Program-made: the position numbers and the translations under genes
Part shown: positions 34,114 to 44,967 of the stretch, one piece after another
How the letters are laid out: every line of letters starts with the position of its first letter
Position numbering within the stretch: position 1 is the stretch's first letter
Assembly: GCA_030704615.1 (NCBI GenBank)
Contig: CM060734.1
Coordinates: 23,932,001 to 23,996,000 of the forward strand
Source: Takakia lepidozioides
Lineage: Eukaryota; Streptophyta; Takakiopsida; Takakiales; Takakiaceae
Length of the DNA stretch: 64,000 nt
Direction: 5' to 3'
Notes under the pieces: model-generated
What the model was told of the DNA's origin: nothing
What the model saw: only the letters and a program-made list of their open reading frames with translations
The model's database searches: none

Positions 34114-36728
34114 ATCTTGGCATGTGAAGGGACTCTGTTGGCTATGCAGAAAGAAAGGGACCAAGAGGGAGTGCTGGAAGTTTTAACAAAGCAAGTGAAA
34201 TAGCAAGTTAAAAATGGTGAAGGTGAACTTATCTTCTTCACTAAGAATCTGGAAATTGGAAGGCAAGGCGCAAAAATTGAGAGCTGCATGTATGAGGACT
34301 TAGAACCAACTGCTGTACTCACCAAAGTGACAGAAGAAGAAGAGCTTCATGCATTCAACATGGTGCAAGCAATGTCCGTTATACCCAGAGCAGAAGTATA
34401 TGTACATGACATTGAGATGCCAGAATGTGACTCACCAGTAAGGGAGGAAGATAATGAGTGGATAGGAGGTTGCAACAAGCAGAGATTGACAAACAAAGGA
34501 GACACGGCAAGGATGATAGTTTTGGGTACATGCACGATTCCAGAAGACATTGCAAAACTGAGGAAGCATGGAGTCAAAAGAAATATATACTGGTGGGTAT
34601 GTCATCAAGCTGCAAGACATACCAGGGATCAACATAAAGCATGCAACCAGCAGAAACAAGTAGGATTGCTAGTGCCACAAGGGAAGACAACATTACACGG
34701 ATACTGGTGGTACCTGCTCAGCAAGCTATGGAAAATGTTGATGGCGCTGGGAGCTGTGTGCACGTTGAGGGGCACTGATATTCCACATCAGAAGGAAAAA
34801 GACTGACCACAAGCCAATGTGGTCCAAGCACGCCCGAATGGAGCAGAAGAAATCATGCCAATTCATGAAGAGGACCTGCCAGGAGAGAATTCATCAAGTG
34901 ATGTCAAAAGTGATGGATCAGTGGGCCGCCATGAGGAAGGTAACCAGCGTTATCTTTTCAACTGTTACTTGAACACGATTGAAAGACAGGAGCTGAAGCT
35001 GAGCTGAAGCAAGGAAAGGGGGCAAACATTGGGGTAATGACGATGAACTCTCAACCAAAGGCACGAGTTGACCTGATGATGTGGGGAAGGCATGCCATTC
35101 AAATGGTGATTATATGCTGCAGGTACCTGTGGCAAACAGTGACTCAACAGGTGAGGGAGGGAATGATGAACCGGAGTGACAAGGCTAAAGCAAGAAGGTT
35201 CCGAAGAGAACCCAATCCACATGGAGAAGCTGCAAAAATATCAACAAATAAACAATGGGGCTTAGCTGCACTCAAGAAGAAGAAAGGAAGGGATCAATGG
35301 AAAAGGAAAGCAGCCGGCCAAGCATGGAATGCCATGCAGGAAGAGAAGGAGATGGAATTGCAAGGAAGTGACTTTGTGAGCAGCCAACTGCCCTATGTTG
35401 GCATGGAACAGATCAAGGCAGTGAGAATGGACATTGCACAGCAACAGCAAGTCAACAAAAAGAGCTATTGGCGCAACAAGAATACCAAAAAGCAGGAAAT
35501 GGGAGAGGGGTACTGCCCTCATGTTGAGGGAAGGAATGTTCAGGCAGTCACTGGCAAACCTGGAGAGACATGCAAGGAAGGGCACACAATGAGTGGTGCG
35601 GACAGTCCATACCAGTCAGGAATCAGCCATTGGAGAGCACAACGGGAGTTGAAGAAGGAAGGTCAAAATGGGAGTAAACCAACACATGGAATTCTTCCAA
35701 TGGTTGGGCATGAACAGTTCAAAGTCACACAAGGGAATCACATGACAACGCAGCAAATGAAAGCAGCGATGGGAGAAAAACCACCTGAATGGCTGAAGCA
35801 TGAAGAGGGACGCTTGACTTACTGCAGGCTTGTAGTGCTATCGAAAGGTGATCGAACAGGCATCATTCGGAGTGTGCACTATGACATGGATCGTTTTGGG
35901 ATTCAACGGATGCAAGGGAAGAACTCTGCTGAACTTTTCTGGTATAATCAAACAGCCGAAATGACACGGAAAACACATATGCATGTGAGGTGTCAATCGG
36001 CTGATATCACAAGGATATTGAGGTCGGACAAAACGAGGCTGAGAGGTGTACCGCTGCACGATCTGACATTGCACCGGATGGCCATGAAAACAGTAAAGCT
36101 ACGACCATTCACCAATACAAGCGATGGATGTGCGTTGGTTGCAATTGACCACTTCTCTATGTGGGTTGAGGCAGAACTAGTCAAGCACCATATGGGAAAG
36201 AGAGCAACTCAGCTCGGGGAAGAACAACTTGCCTGTATATGTGAGGTGCTGAGTCGTGTGTTGACAGACCAGAGTAGCCAATGGCTAAGGGAATTCGCCA
36301 GCATGTGTGCCAAGTTCGGCATCCAACATGTACACTCCACGTCGTATTGGCAGCATTGCCATAGCTTGGTGAAAGGAGTCACAAGTTCCATAAGGCAAGG
36401 CATCATGTTGTTGAGAAAAGAGATTCGCAACCAGTGGAGTCGAGACTTGAGTAAAGCCCTGTTTGGATACCGTGTGGGAGTAGAGGCATCAACCCATCCT
36501 GCTCCGTTCAAAGAGCTCAATGTGAGGGACATGAAAAGGGTTATTGACAACCACATGGGAAGAATGACGGATCAGCTGGTGAATCTGAAGGAGGACGAGC
36601 AAGACATTGCGGCGATAATGAAGCAGGAACAGGTGGCCATGCAGCAAGTCGAGTTGAGCCTTCGCAGCAATGTTAGTGGAGCACAAGCACAATCAGCCAT
36701 GAAGGAAGCAAAGCTACGCATATTATAA
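34114..36728 (+). pseudogene. Degenerate pol region with integrase-like core, no RT
   Basis: A segment near 34560-34670 (HGVKRNIYWWVC...HKACNQQK) recalls the integrase zinc-binding region. In the 563-codon frame 35037-36728 the last third reads as an integrase core: LVAIDHFSMWVEAELVK (first Asp), VLTDQSSQWL (second Asp) and a CHSLVKGV block where the catalytic Glu is expected but Lys is present. The 5' two thirds are Lys/Gln/Met-rich with no RT signature (no YxDD, no LPFGL-like block). The integrase would thus be inactive. Confidence 0.6.
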
Positions 36729-36856
36729 GATGGGGAAGGAAAACGATGCACACAAGCACGACAGGACCTAAAGGCACTGCGCACTACGAAGGATGAAAAG
36801 ACTGAGAGCTATGCCACCGAGGACGGAGGTAGCCAAGGAACGCAGTGCCCCACAGC

Positions 36857-37899
36857 TGTAGGTATAAGGCAGGTGACACATTGATCGGACAAAGATGCTG
36901 GTACAGGCATGTCGGCTCGACATCAGAGATGAATGAAGTAATGGATGAAGTGGGGATGTGCAGCAATCATTCAACATAATTCATTAAAGTGATGCCACGA
37001 ATGAATGGATGGGGTAGTGGATATTTCATTCATTGAGTTTTAAGGGAAATGACAAAGTGGAGGGATGTGGGCATTGAATGGATGAATTGTTATACTTCAT
37101 CCACGGAGTTATAGCTGCTTGTTGGATGAATTAAGGGTAGGTTAAAAGTGTGATTGTCTTATGTTGGCTAGATGAGAGGGGGATGACACCCGCAAGCTGG
37201 CCAAAACAATTTTTAGTAAGGGATCACATGGCACCATGGGATGCATTAAGGGCTGCCAGCTGACTTCCCGGAGGAGGGGAGGTGGCTGGGTAAGATTTAG
37301 GTTGGGATGGTGAGAGAGATAACGCTTTTGACATTGGAGCTTTTGGGAGCGTGAGGTCTCTTGGAGAGATGGATGCAACGTGATATGGAGCAAAGTGGAG
37401 TGGGCATTTGTGATCAGACTCAGTTGGTACTTGGAACTAGTGTGGAATGATGAGTGTGTTCAACCATAGAATAAAATCAAAATTTAGCAATGCATGAAAG
37501 ATAGAACTTTTGCTTGTTTGATGGCTGGAATGATAGCATAGTGCAGAACCAGAGTTAGACATGGCAATGACAACCAAGATCTTGAGAGCACTTAGTCAAC
37601 CTGAAGGTTAGTCCAGGCAATATCCAAGTGCATAACAAAAAACTAGAGTAAGTCAGTTGAGTCATATAGATAGTGAGGGATCAGATTGTTGAAGTGTCAC
37701 TGCCCCTATGGGTGGATAGTAGTTATTCCAAACTAAGTTATGTGGGATAGCACACAGAAAACAGGAGTGCTAGAGTAGAGATATCCCAAGGAGAAGGATG
37801 TTGTCTTCTCTTCCGCTGCGGCAACATTCTATCCAAGGGGTGTCAAGGGGTAAAACAAGGTAGAGTGAACCTTTAGGTAGACCCTTCTTTTGCCCCACA
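36857..37899 (+). repeat. 3' LTR
   Basis: Starts TGTAGGTATAAGG and ends CCCCACA, followed by the GTCT target duplicate. It lacks a short insertion seen in the 5' LTR near its start (GGTCGGAACAGG there versus GGTACAGG here). Confidence 0.88.
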
Positions 37900-38110
37900 G
37901 TCTCTTGATATTTTCTTCGGGGGCCTCCGGATTCCCAGCGGTTGATATACGAACATGTTACAAGCACACAAGAGAAAATGACATTCCGTATCCAATGAGA
38001 ATATCTCACCGCAGCAACAGGGTGACAACAAAAACACAACCAGTTTCACATCAGATTATAAGTCAATATGACTAGGATCATCAGATACAAACTGTTGTAC
38101 ATCATGGCGG
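37900..38110. repeat. Remainder of the inverted repeat's right arm
   Basis: Continues the arm broken at 31541 by the LTR element and pairs with 31169-31370. It leads directly into the CACTA coding remnants on the minus strand. Confidence 0.8.
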
Positions 38111-38199
38111 GAGATGTCCTCTTGATTGGTCAATTTGGTTCCGAAATAGTTGCCCTGTTCGCCTTGTAACAATGTGCCGCGTGGGTACTACATCATGTC

Positions 38200-40150
38200 A
38201 TCGGGAGGGACATCATCTTCTTCATCAAGCTCCAACTCCTGTCTATTGTCCTCATCGAAGTCACTATATTGACCCCTCTCAAGAGAGTCATGATCAGAAG
38301 CCGAATCATCATCCATATATTCATATGGCTCTTGCACGACCGGAGGAGGCACAATAAGATCTTCCTCTTCTTATACATCCTCATTGTCATCCTCATCATC
38401 ATCCTCATCGTCATCCTCATCATCATCCTCATCGCCATCCTCATCGTCATCCTCGTCTTTGTCATCATCCTCCTTCGACGCAATATTCGCATCAACCACT
38501 TGATCTCCTCCAACATTGTTCAAGGCAGTGTCATCAATTGCCTCTATCCACGAAGCATCGGCCACCTCGTCCACCTCAGTCACTTTGGCCACTTCGGCCT
38601 CATCACCACCCCAATGATTTGATCCCTTGCCATGGTAAATGCGTCTCTCTCTTGGCCTAGCATGCACAACCACCTTCCAATTGCCCGATCTAGTCTCGTC
38701 TTCGGAAAAAAAAGACTTGTTCCATGTCCTTCGGCCATGCAAATGGTTCATCGGAGATGCGAGTAGAGAGCGTGATCCTATCCGTGTTGACCCGCATGAA
38801 GCCACACTCATCATGCAAGATGGTTGCATTTGGCCATGCAATGTGGGGTTGGAACCACCTCCCCTTGAAAAGAATAGGGCGATGGTGATCATACTCGAGT
38901 TGCAAAATGGCATCAATCTCCCCAATATATTCAAGCTTGCTTCTCTCGGGTCGAGTGTCCCTTGTGCTTGACACTGAGTCTTGCCAATATGTTGCACACA
39001 AACCGGAGTCAAATGTGGTCTTCCGACCCATGTCAAGAGAGCGGATGCGGAAATGACGACCATGAATCCAAATTGAGGAGAATGAAATGGCATATTGAGA
39101 TGGCTCTCTCGCATGCTCTTGCACTAAAGGCGGCACCACCTCGCCCGCGGCCATCGCAACCTCAACTCCACTCCGGAGCCAATGGCGAAATGGTCTCAAT
39201 GGCTACATCTCCGTGGGCAAATCACGCGCGCCCAATGGGGCCATGATCCTGGATCCGCGCCGTCCTCGTGATGCTCGACCCAATTCCCTTGCACGTGTGC
39301 GTCTCCAAATTGTACTTGCTTCCAACCGCCGTGCATTCTCATCCGCATGTCTTACCTCCCACTCCACTATGCAAGGGGTGTTCTTCAATACAAAGTCATG
39401 TGCTTGCTCCACTTCGGTGTTCGATAGTTTCACCCTCCTTGATTTTTTGGGCAAAACCATGTCCTTGTTCCGCACATCATCCTCTTCCTTCCACATTGGA
39501 GGGGCCTCTTTGTCCACCCTTCTCATGTACTCCGTACATAACACCATAGCCTCTTGCAATGTGTACCCCTCCGCCATGCTACCCTCGGGATGTGCCTTTT
39601 GCCGCACATGTGCCTTGACCTCCTTCATGTAACGCTCTAGAAAGTACATCCACCAAGCATGGACCGGCCCGGCAATCTCTGCCTCTTCCACCAAGTGCAC
39701 TACCAAATGCACTTGGATGTCAAAGAAATTAGGGGGAAGATGCATCTCCAACATACACAAGACCGTGGCCGCCTCCTCTTTCATTCGTGGAAAATCCGCC
39801 TCGTCCATCTCTTTTGTGCAAAGCCAACGGAATAAATCACCAAGTCGATAGACGGCTTTTCGAATGCCCTCATGGAGTGTCCCTTGTATTGCAATAACGG
39901 GCCGCAAGGCGAGCCCATTGGAGGGCTTCATGTGTGAGGTGTCCAGGTGGCGGGTGGGCAAGGCCATGACCTGACCATGTGTGTTGAGTCGCGGTGCCTT
40001 TAGCCCCGAATACACAGTCTCTAGGGTATGGGTTGTCATAGGAAGAGAGTTCAAGAGGACATGTGAGTGGACTTGAGTAGTAGGTGTGAGTGACTTGAAA
40101 GGAGGTGATAAGAAATTTGAGGATATTCGCCGGGATGGTGCTATGGGCAT
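38200..40150 (-). pseudogene. CACTA (En/Spm) transposase TNP2 remnant: DUF4218 + DUF4216
   Basis: On the minus strand 40150-39203 codes a DUF4218-type block (RKAVYRLGDLFRWLCTKEMD, then LPPNFFDIQVHLVVHLVEE, GPVHAWWMYFLERYM, HPEGSMAEGYTLQEAM). Next, 39199-38690 codes a DUF4216-type block (HFRIRSLDMGRKTTFDSG, ILFKGRWFQPHIAW, FAWPKDMEQVFFF). A long Glu/Asp-rich tail follows (38480-38371), encoded by ATCCTC-like repeats. These domains follow the catalytic Tnp2 domain in plant CACTA transposases, which is absent here. A LINE occupies the space upstream (from about 40190). Frame changes between the blocks make it a non-functional remnant. Confidence 0.85.
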
Positions 40151-40189
40151 AGGCTTGAGCTGATTTGTCAGGGGTACGAGGTTTTTTAG

Positions 40190-42818
40190 TGGGGGTATTG
40201 CGTAAGTATCTGGCGACTATCCAGCATACTTCAGTGGCGAAGTCTTGCCTAGGGGGTTGAAGCTGATTAGTGTAGATGGCGGAGGCAGTATGTCGCTCCC
40301 AGAGCCATGTGATCCTTGTGTGAGAGATTGTTCCTACAAATTGTCCATGGAGTGTGTATATGTTAGTTACGGAATGGCTTGGGCAGAGGACAGGGTGGAT
40401 TTGGTCAATGTCTTTGTCAGGGTTACATTCGGAGATTGTTATCCGTATTTTTGGGGCAACAAGTGGGGTGTGGATGTATCTATCATCCCTTGATTGGGTT
40501 TGGGAGACATGTTGTTGGTGGAGGTGGGTTAGGTATTTAGTGTTAGTCGATTTGTGGAAATTAGTCAGGAGGGTGAGGTTGTGAACGGGGTCGCAATCTT
40601 CATGGTTGCCAAAGAGGTCATCTTCTATTTGTCATGTGTTATCTTCAATGGGATAGTCGGCCCATTTACAGAGATAGTATGTATCAACACATGTGGCGCC
40701 AAAGGCGTCCTGTGAAGTTTGGGTTTTGATGCCATGGATAGCCTCAATAACAAAGGCTTCTGGTGTTCTGGGTTTGTTGGGTAGGAGTTAAGTGTCGGGG
40801 CGGTATGATTTGGAGAGCTAGGGGGGGGTACATTGGGATTGGGAGTGGAGGGGAGGTGGTGGTGGGGGGTGTCCTGTGTGGGATGTTCATGCATGTTATG
40901 GGAGTTTTTTAGCTGCTGGAGTATTGAGGTGGCTGGAGCTGTTCTGAATTTTGGGAGGAGGTCTTGCTGGTTGTGTGGGAAGAGTAGATAGGGGAGAGTC
41001 ACAATCTAGGGTACAGGAGACCGTTGGGTGGCAAAATAGAGAGCGGAGGTGTGATAGATATCTACATGTTTTGATGGTGGCTCGAGAATGTCTTTAGGGT
41101 GAATTGCGTGGGGGTTAAGAGCCGTGTCCCCGTGGCAGTGGTAAGTTGGGTAAGGCTAGAGATAATGCGTTGTTTGAAGTATGCCAAAATGAGTTTTTAC
41201 TGTCGTGGGTGGGAGTGTTCAAATTGTGTGTGGGAGGGGCTTTGAAGCCATGCACGTTCAAGTGGGGAGATGGTGTTGGGGTAGCCTGGTAGGTCGGTTT
41301 GTATACTGATCTTCAGTTGTCTTAGGAAAAACAGTGTGCGGGCGGTTGGGGAGTGAAGGCATGATTGGGGATAGAGGGTGGGAAGGGAATAAAGCCCATT
41401 GTATTTACCCGCTAGGTGTTTGAGGAGGCCTCTGAAAATGAGTCCTAAGCGACCATGGTTGTTTAGGGCTTCTTGTAATTGTGAGCCAAGGGTGCGGGCG
41501 TATGAGATGATGAGGCGACTAGAGCCTATGCCATAGCTATCCTGTGGGAGTTGGGTAAGAGCGTTCGGGGTGCTAGTGGGTAGGCCACATATATGTTTGG
41601 TGAGTTGAACAACATTTTTATCAATTTGTTTGATGTCTGGTAAAGAGAAGGGGGCGGCATATAAGGCGTATTGTACTTGGTTTTGAGGACTGTGTTGATG
41701 ATGGCAAGCTTGGGGTGGATGGCAACCGGAGCTTTGAGGAGGGCCAGGCTTTTGTTGGTTAGTTTAGAGATTGTTGTGGATTTTTGTATTTTCCATGTGA
41801 GTGAGGGGACCAGCTGAATGCCAAGATAGGTGTAGGGCTCGTCTGGGCCTAAGAAGGGGAAGGGTTTTTGTTGGTAATGTATGTGGAGTTTGCAGTGGGA
41901 GGCTATGGTGGATTTTGTGAGTTTGCTCCAATGTGTGGCGGCAGTGACCGCACATTTGTGGAGGCTGAGCGCCATGCCAGACCATTGGTTGAAGCGAGCA
42001 AATTTGTCCACCTGTCGGTTAAGATGTTGAGGTTTGTGTGCAAGTATGGCAAGGTCGTCAGCATAAGCTGCTACAGTGATTTCATTAGGGGAGGTTTTGT
42101 ATTGGTAACCAAGGTTTCCACGGGCGCGCCATCTGAGCAGGGGTTCAGGGAATATGATGAAGAGATAAGGGCTCAGAGTGTCACCTTGAATGGTTCCACG
42201 AAGGATGGGAATAGGAGGCGTGGAACCATAGTAAGAACCAGCGTATTCTGTGGTGTTGTTGGTGTAGATGTTACCAATGAATTGGATAGCATCTGTAGGG
42301 TATCCTAAATCTATCATGACGGCGAGCAGGCGGGGGTGGTCTAGGGATCCGAAGGCATTTTTTAAGTCGATGTAGAGAAGATAAATGTCATGTTTGGTGA
42401 GTTTTGCATCTTCCAAAGCTGACATGACATATTGTATCTGTCTGGTGGTACTCCGCGTAGCACAAAAACCTTCTTGTGGGTCGCTGAGGATCCGGTGTTG
42501 CTCCCCATAGGTAGACAACATTGTTATCAGGGTGCTAGTGAATAGTTTGTATATAGTGTTAGCTAGTGCGATAGGCCTGTAGTTACCAAGGTCCGTGGGG
42601 TCACCTTTTTTGAATAGTAGTATGGTCCTGCTATGCTTCCAAGAGTGTGGTATACGGTGGAGCTGGTAGCAGAGTTGGAAAAATTTAAAGAGGAGGTCAT
42701 GAAATTGGGGTTCGAGTGCTTGGAGGATGGCGTTGGGTATGAGGTCTGGGCCTGGCGCCTTGGCCTTGGATAGGTTTTTGAGGCATAAGTCATATAGGTC
42801 TCTTGTGAAGAGATTCAA
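40190..42818 (-). mobile_element. LINE (non-LTR retrotransposon) 3' part with RT
   Basis: The minus-strand frame 42818-41526 (430 codons) is a LINE reverse transcriptase. Its landmarks are KAKAPGPDLIPNAIL, SWKHSRTILLFKKGDPTDLG, NYRPIALANTIYKLFTS, QEGFCATRSTTRQIQYV, LLYIDLKNAFGSLDHPRLL, ILRGTIQGDTLSPYLFII and the active site VAAYADDLAIL. The frame is intact through the RT core; the C-terminal part toward 40190 is broken by frameshifts. The endonuclease and ORF1 are missing, so the copy is 5'-truncated and abuts a different gene at 42840. It interrupts or abuts the CACTA transposase on its 3' side. A related copy lies at 57.1-58.3 kb. Confidence 0.9.
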
Positions 42819-42839
42819 TATACGGTCTGTAGGGGGGCC

Positions 42840-44640
42840 GCGTGCTTTTAATCACCTTCATCCCACCGGACTTCAGGAAACTGGACAGTAGTCGTCGGCA
42901 CTTTGCATTGGCAGCTTGTAGGATGAGCAAACACCCATTGTCAGCCAAGAAGTTCCCATAGAACTTGAAGACCCAGGGCCAGTAGCGCTCGTCCCATTCA
43001 TTCCAGGCTGGAGTGACACCTTTCGGTGGAAGATCTGGGACTAGAAGCCCGTCTGGAATGTCCACAACAACGAGCTCGCATGCAAAGGGTTTTTTCTCTC
43101 CGTTCACCCACGATGGGCCTTTCCCAGCCTTCACCCCCCAAAGCAATTCAATTGAAATGACATTTGACCACACTGCAAGAACCAAGTGACAAGGAGGGGA
43201 GTGGATAAGGAATTTACCAGAGTGAGGAATGAAGACAATGTCTCCCAAGTTGGGGACTTCTCTTTGACTGTGTCGCCTTTCCTCCTTGATTCCATCATGT
43301 CCAAGAAGCTTTCGTTGACTGTCTTGTGTTGGTAGCCCGTGGCAACTCCTCTGCCAGGGTTAGGTAGGGCCTCGTATGGTTTGTCCGACAGAGCTAGTTG
43401 TGAACCCCTCTGAGCCCCTCCTGCCACAGCAGCCGCTGCCCGACCTTGTTCGCCATCTTTCTTTTTGTCCTTCTTCTTTCCACCCTTCTTTTTCGGGCTC
43501 TGATTTACAACTAGTTCCTTTGCTTTGAGAAGCCAGAGATCTCTCAACTACAGCTGCCTATCTGTCAGAGGAGCAAGAGCCTTTGCAATGTCATTCAAAT
43601 TTTGCAGGACGTTCTCCTCCTCGATTGTTCGGGCAATCAAGGTACCACCCACAGTCTTTGAAATGAGACCTGCTCCAGTCCTCCAGAATGCCCGCTGTGT
43701 ACATTGTTGTGTCGGGATTTGTCTTTGCCCAGCTGTCAATGAAGAATGGGTACGAGCTTAGAAAACCACCTAGAAAAAGTACTCCGTGGATATATCTGCG
43801 AAAACAAAACCAACAAATATCAGGAGAGTTCATAGGAAGACATGATAGCAGACACCATTCTTTTGTTGTAGCACTTAACAAAAAACAATCCAAGTGCAGG
43901 GTAAATTCATCCTTGCGTCAACGAAATCCTCTTTCCGTTTATGAAACAAGAGTTTGACACTTAAGAAATCCTTTTATAACGTTAGTCGTGGGCTCCCATC
44001 AAACAGGCTTGCGTCAACGCAAGCCTCATGCAGACCAGGTAAAAGTCCCGTTGCCTCAAAGTTTTTGCTACAAGGGAAACAATGCATAGCTGTACTTAAA
44101 ATTGTCACAACATACCCCTTCCTAATACGTAGTTCAAACTACCAATATATACTCCACACACTAGACAGGCTTGCATCAACGCAAGCCTAACCCTAGCCCA
44201 AAAACACTCGGGAGAAAGGTAGCCATGAGTAGGAGGGTCCGCAGGCTTGCGTTAACACAAGCCTCAATAGAGAAAGCTACTATCTTTAAGAACAGCTCAC
44301 AACATTAAAAAGCATGAAATGAAACCTGTATATGACTCGCTTCATCGCCTGCTCCCCATTGTACTGCGCATCGAACAAATTCGAACGGTGAATCCCACCA
44401 TCAACAACAAATTCGCGGAAGAACACATGTTCCCAAACTATCTCTTTTCCACCTCCTTATCCAGGTCTCGAATGACTCATCTGGTGTAGCAACGACTATC
44501 TTGAAGTCTGTAAGAGATTTCTCCATAACCTCCTCAGCCCTCTCCTCCAACTGCCACTCAAGTAACTTGGTTAGATTTTGCGAAAGCAGTCAAAGACATT
44601 CAAAACAGACATTGAAGACTTGTGAAATTCTTACCTGCGC
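42840..44640 (-). pseudogene. Unknown multi-exon gene, broken; methyltransferase-like segment
   Basis: Minus-strand exons with clear splice sites. One exon ending at about 44324 reads EIVWEHVFFREFVVDGGIHR, then NLFDAQYNGEQAMKRVIY (donor CAG|GTTTC). The next, from 43798 (acceptor TTTCGCAG), reads YIHGVLFLGGFLSSYPFFID and then shifts frame into GLISKTVGGTLIARTIEEEN. A TAG follows TDRQL, then a Lys-rich linker and, after another frame change, LGDIVFIPHSGKFLIHSP to about 42850. The last part (ACELVVVDIPDGLLVPDLPP ... WVFKFYGNFLADNGCLLILQ) has the shape of a methyltransferase fold but lacks a clear DPPY-type motif, so I would not name it. Upstream, at 44632, an exon end AGCGCAG|GTAAGA lies next to the retrotransposon. 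Confidence 0.45.
44005..44264. repeat. Three 22-bp palindromes (AGGCTTGCGT / ACGCAAGCCT)
   Basis: Copies at 44005-44026, 44167-44188 and 44243-44264: ten-base arms AGGCTTGCGT and ACGCAAGCCT around a CA (or TA) centre, with one or two base changes in copies 2 and 3. A half-matching relative (CTTGCGTCAACG) lies at 43912. All fall inside the intron between the exons ending at 44324 and starting at 43798 on the minus strand. Confidence 0.88.
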
Positions 44641-44651
44641 CCAGAATGTGG

Positions 44652-44967
44652 TGTCAAGTTATTTTACCACTAGTGTGAAGTTAGCTAGGAAATAGCTAGC
44701 TTTTATATATTGACATTTGGGATTGACCCAATGTCAATCCAGGGGCCAATACATGTTTGGGCACATGGCATTGTTATCTTCACGACAGATCGCGGTGGGC
44801 TCATCTTTCTCGAGTTGAGCCTCACCGCGTCTAGCTATGGCGCCGTAGTGTGGATTCCCCATGGCGTGGGTTGCACTTGGCTCGACTTAATATATGAGTG
44901 ATGTTTTCATGTGCAAGTATATGAGTTAGAGAGAGCTTGTGTGCTTGTATTATTCCTTTCTTTATCA
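44652..44967 (+). repeat. 5' LTR, truncated (3' portion only)
   Basis: Matches 53119-53435 with about ten substitutions and one indel in 316 bp, from TGTCAAGTTATTTTA to CTTTATCA. The upstream part of the LTR, including the ACTAGT minisatellite, is absent, and unrelated sequence adjoins at 44651. No matching target duplication is seen and no clear tRNA primer site follows. Confidence 0.85.

Larger units (their letters stand above)
31542..37899 (+). mobile_element. LTR retrotransposon (Ty3-like, non-autonomous) inside an inverted repeat
   Basis: A complete insertion bounded by two LTRs of about 1.04 kb and a perfect 4-bp target duplication, GTCT (31538-31541 and 37900-37903). Both LTRs begin TGTAGGTATAAGG; the 3' LTR ends CCCCACA. 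The interior has an initiator-tRNA-Met-type primer site, a gag frame and an integrase-like segment, but no reverse transcriptase that I can recognise. It was therefore probably mobilised in trans. LTR divergence, judged by eye at a few per cent, implies an insertion that is not recent. Confidence 0.88.

Noticed and set aside
35037-36000. Long open frame rich in Lys/Gln/Met inside the 31.5-37.9 kb LTR element as a genuine novel protein.
   Set aside because: The strand is A/G-rich, which favours chance open frames. Only the integrase-like end has family features, so no function is claimed for the rest.
36209-36556. Minus-strand hydrophobic ORF opposite the integrase-like segment.
   Set aside because: Shadow of the plus-strand frame; no conserved domain.
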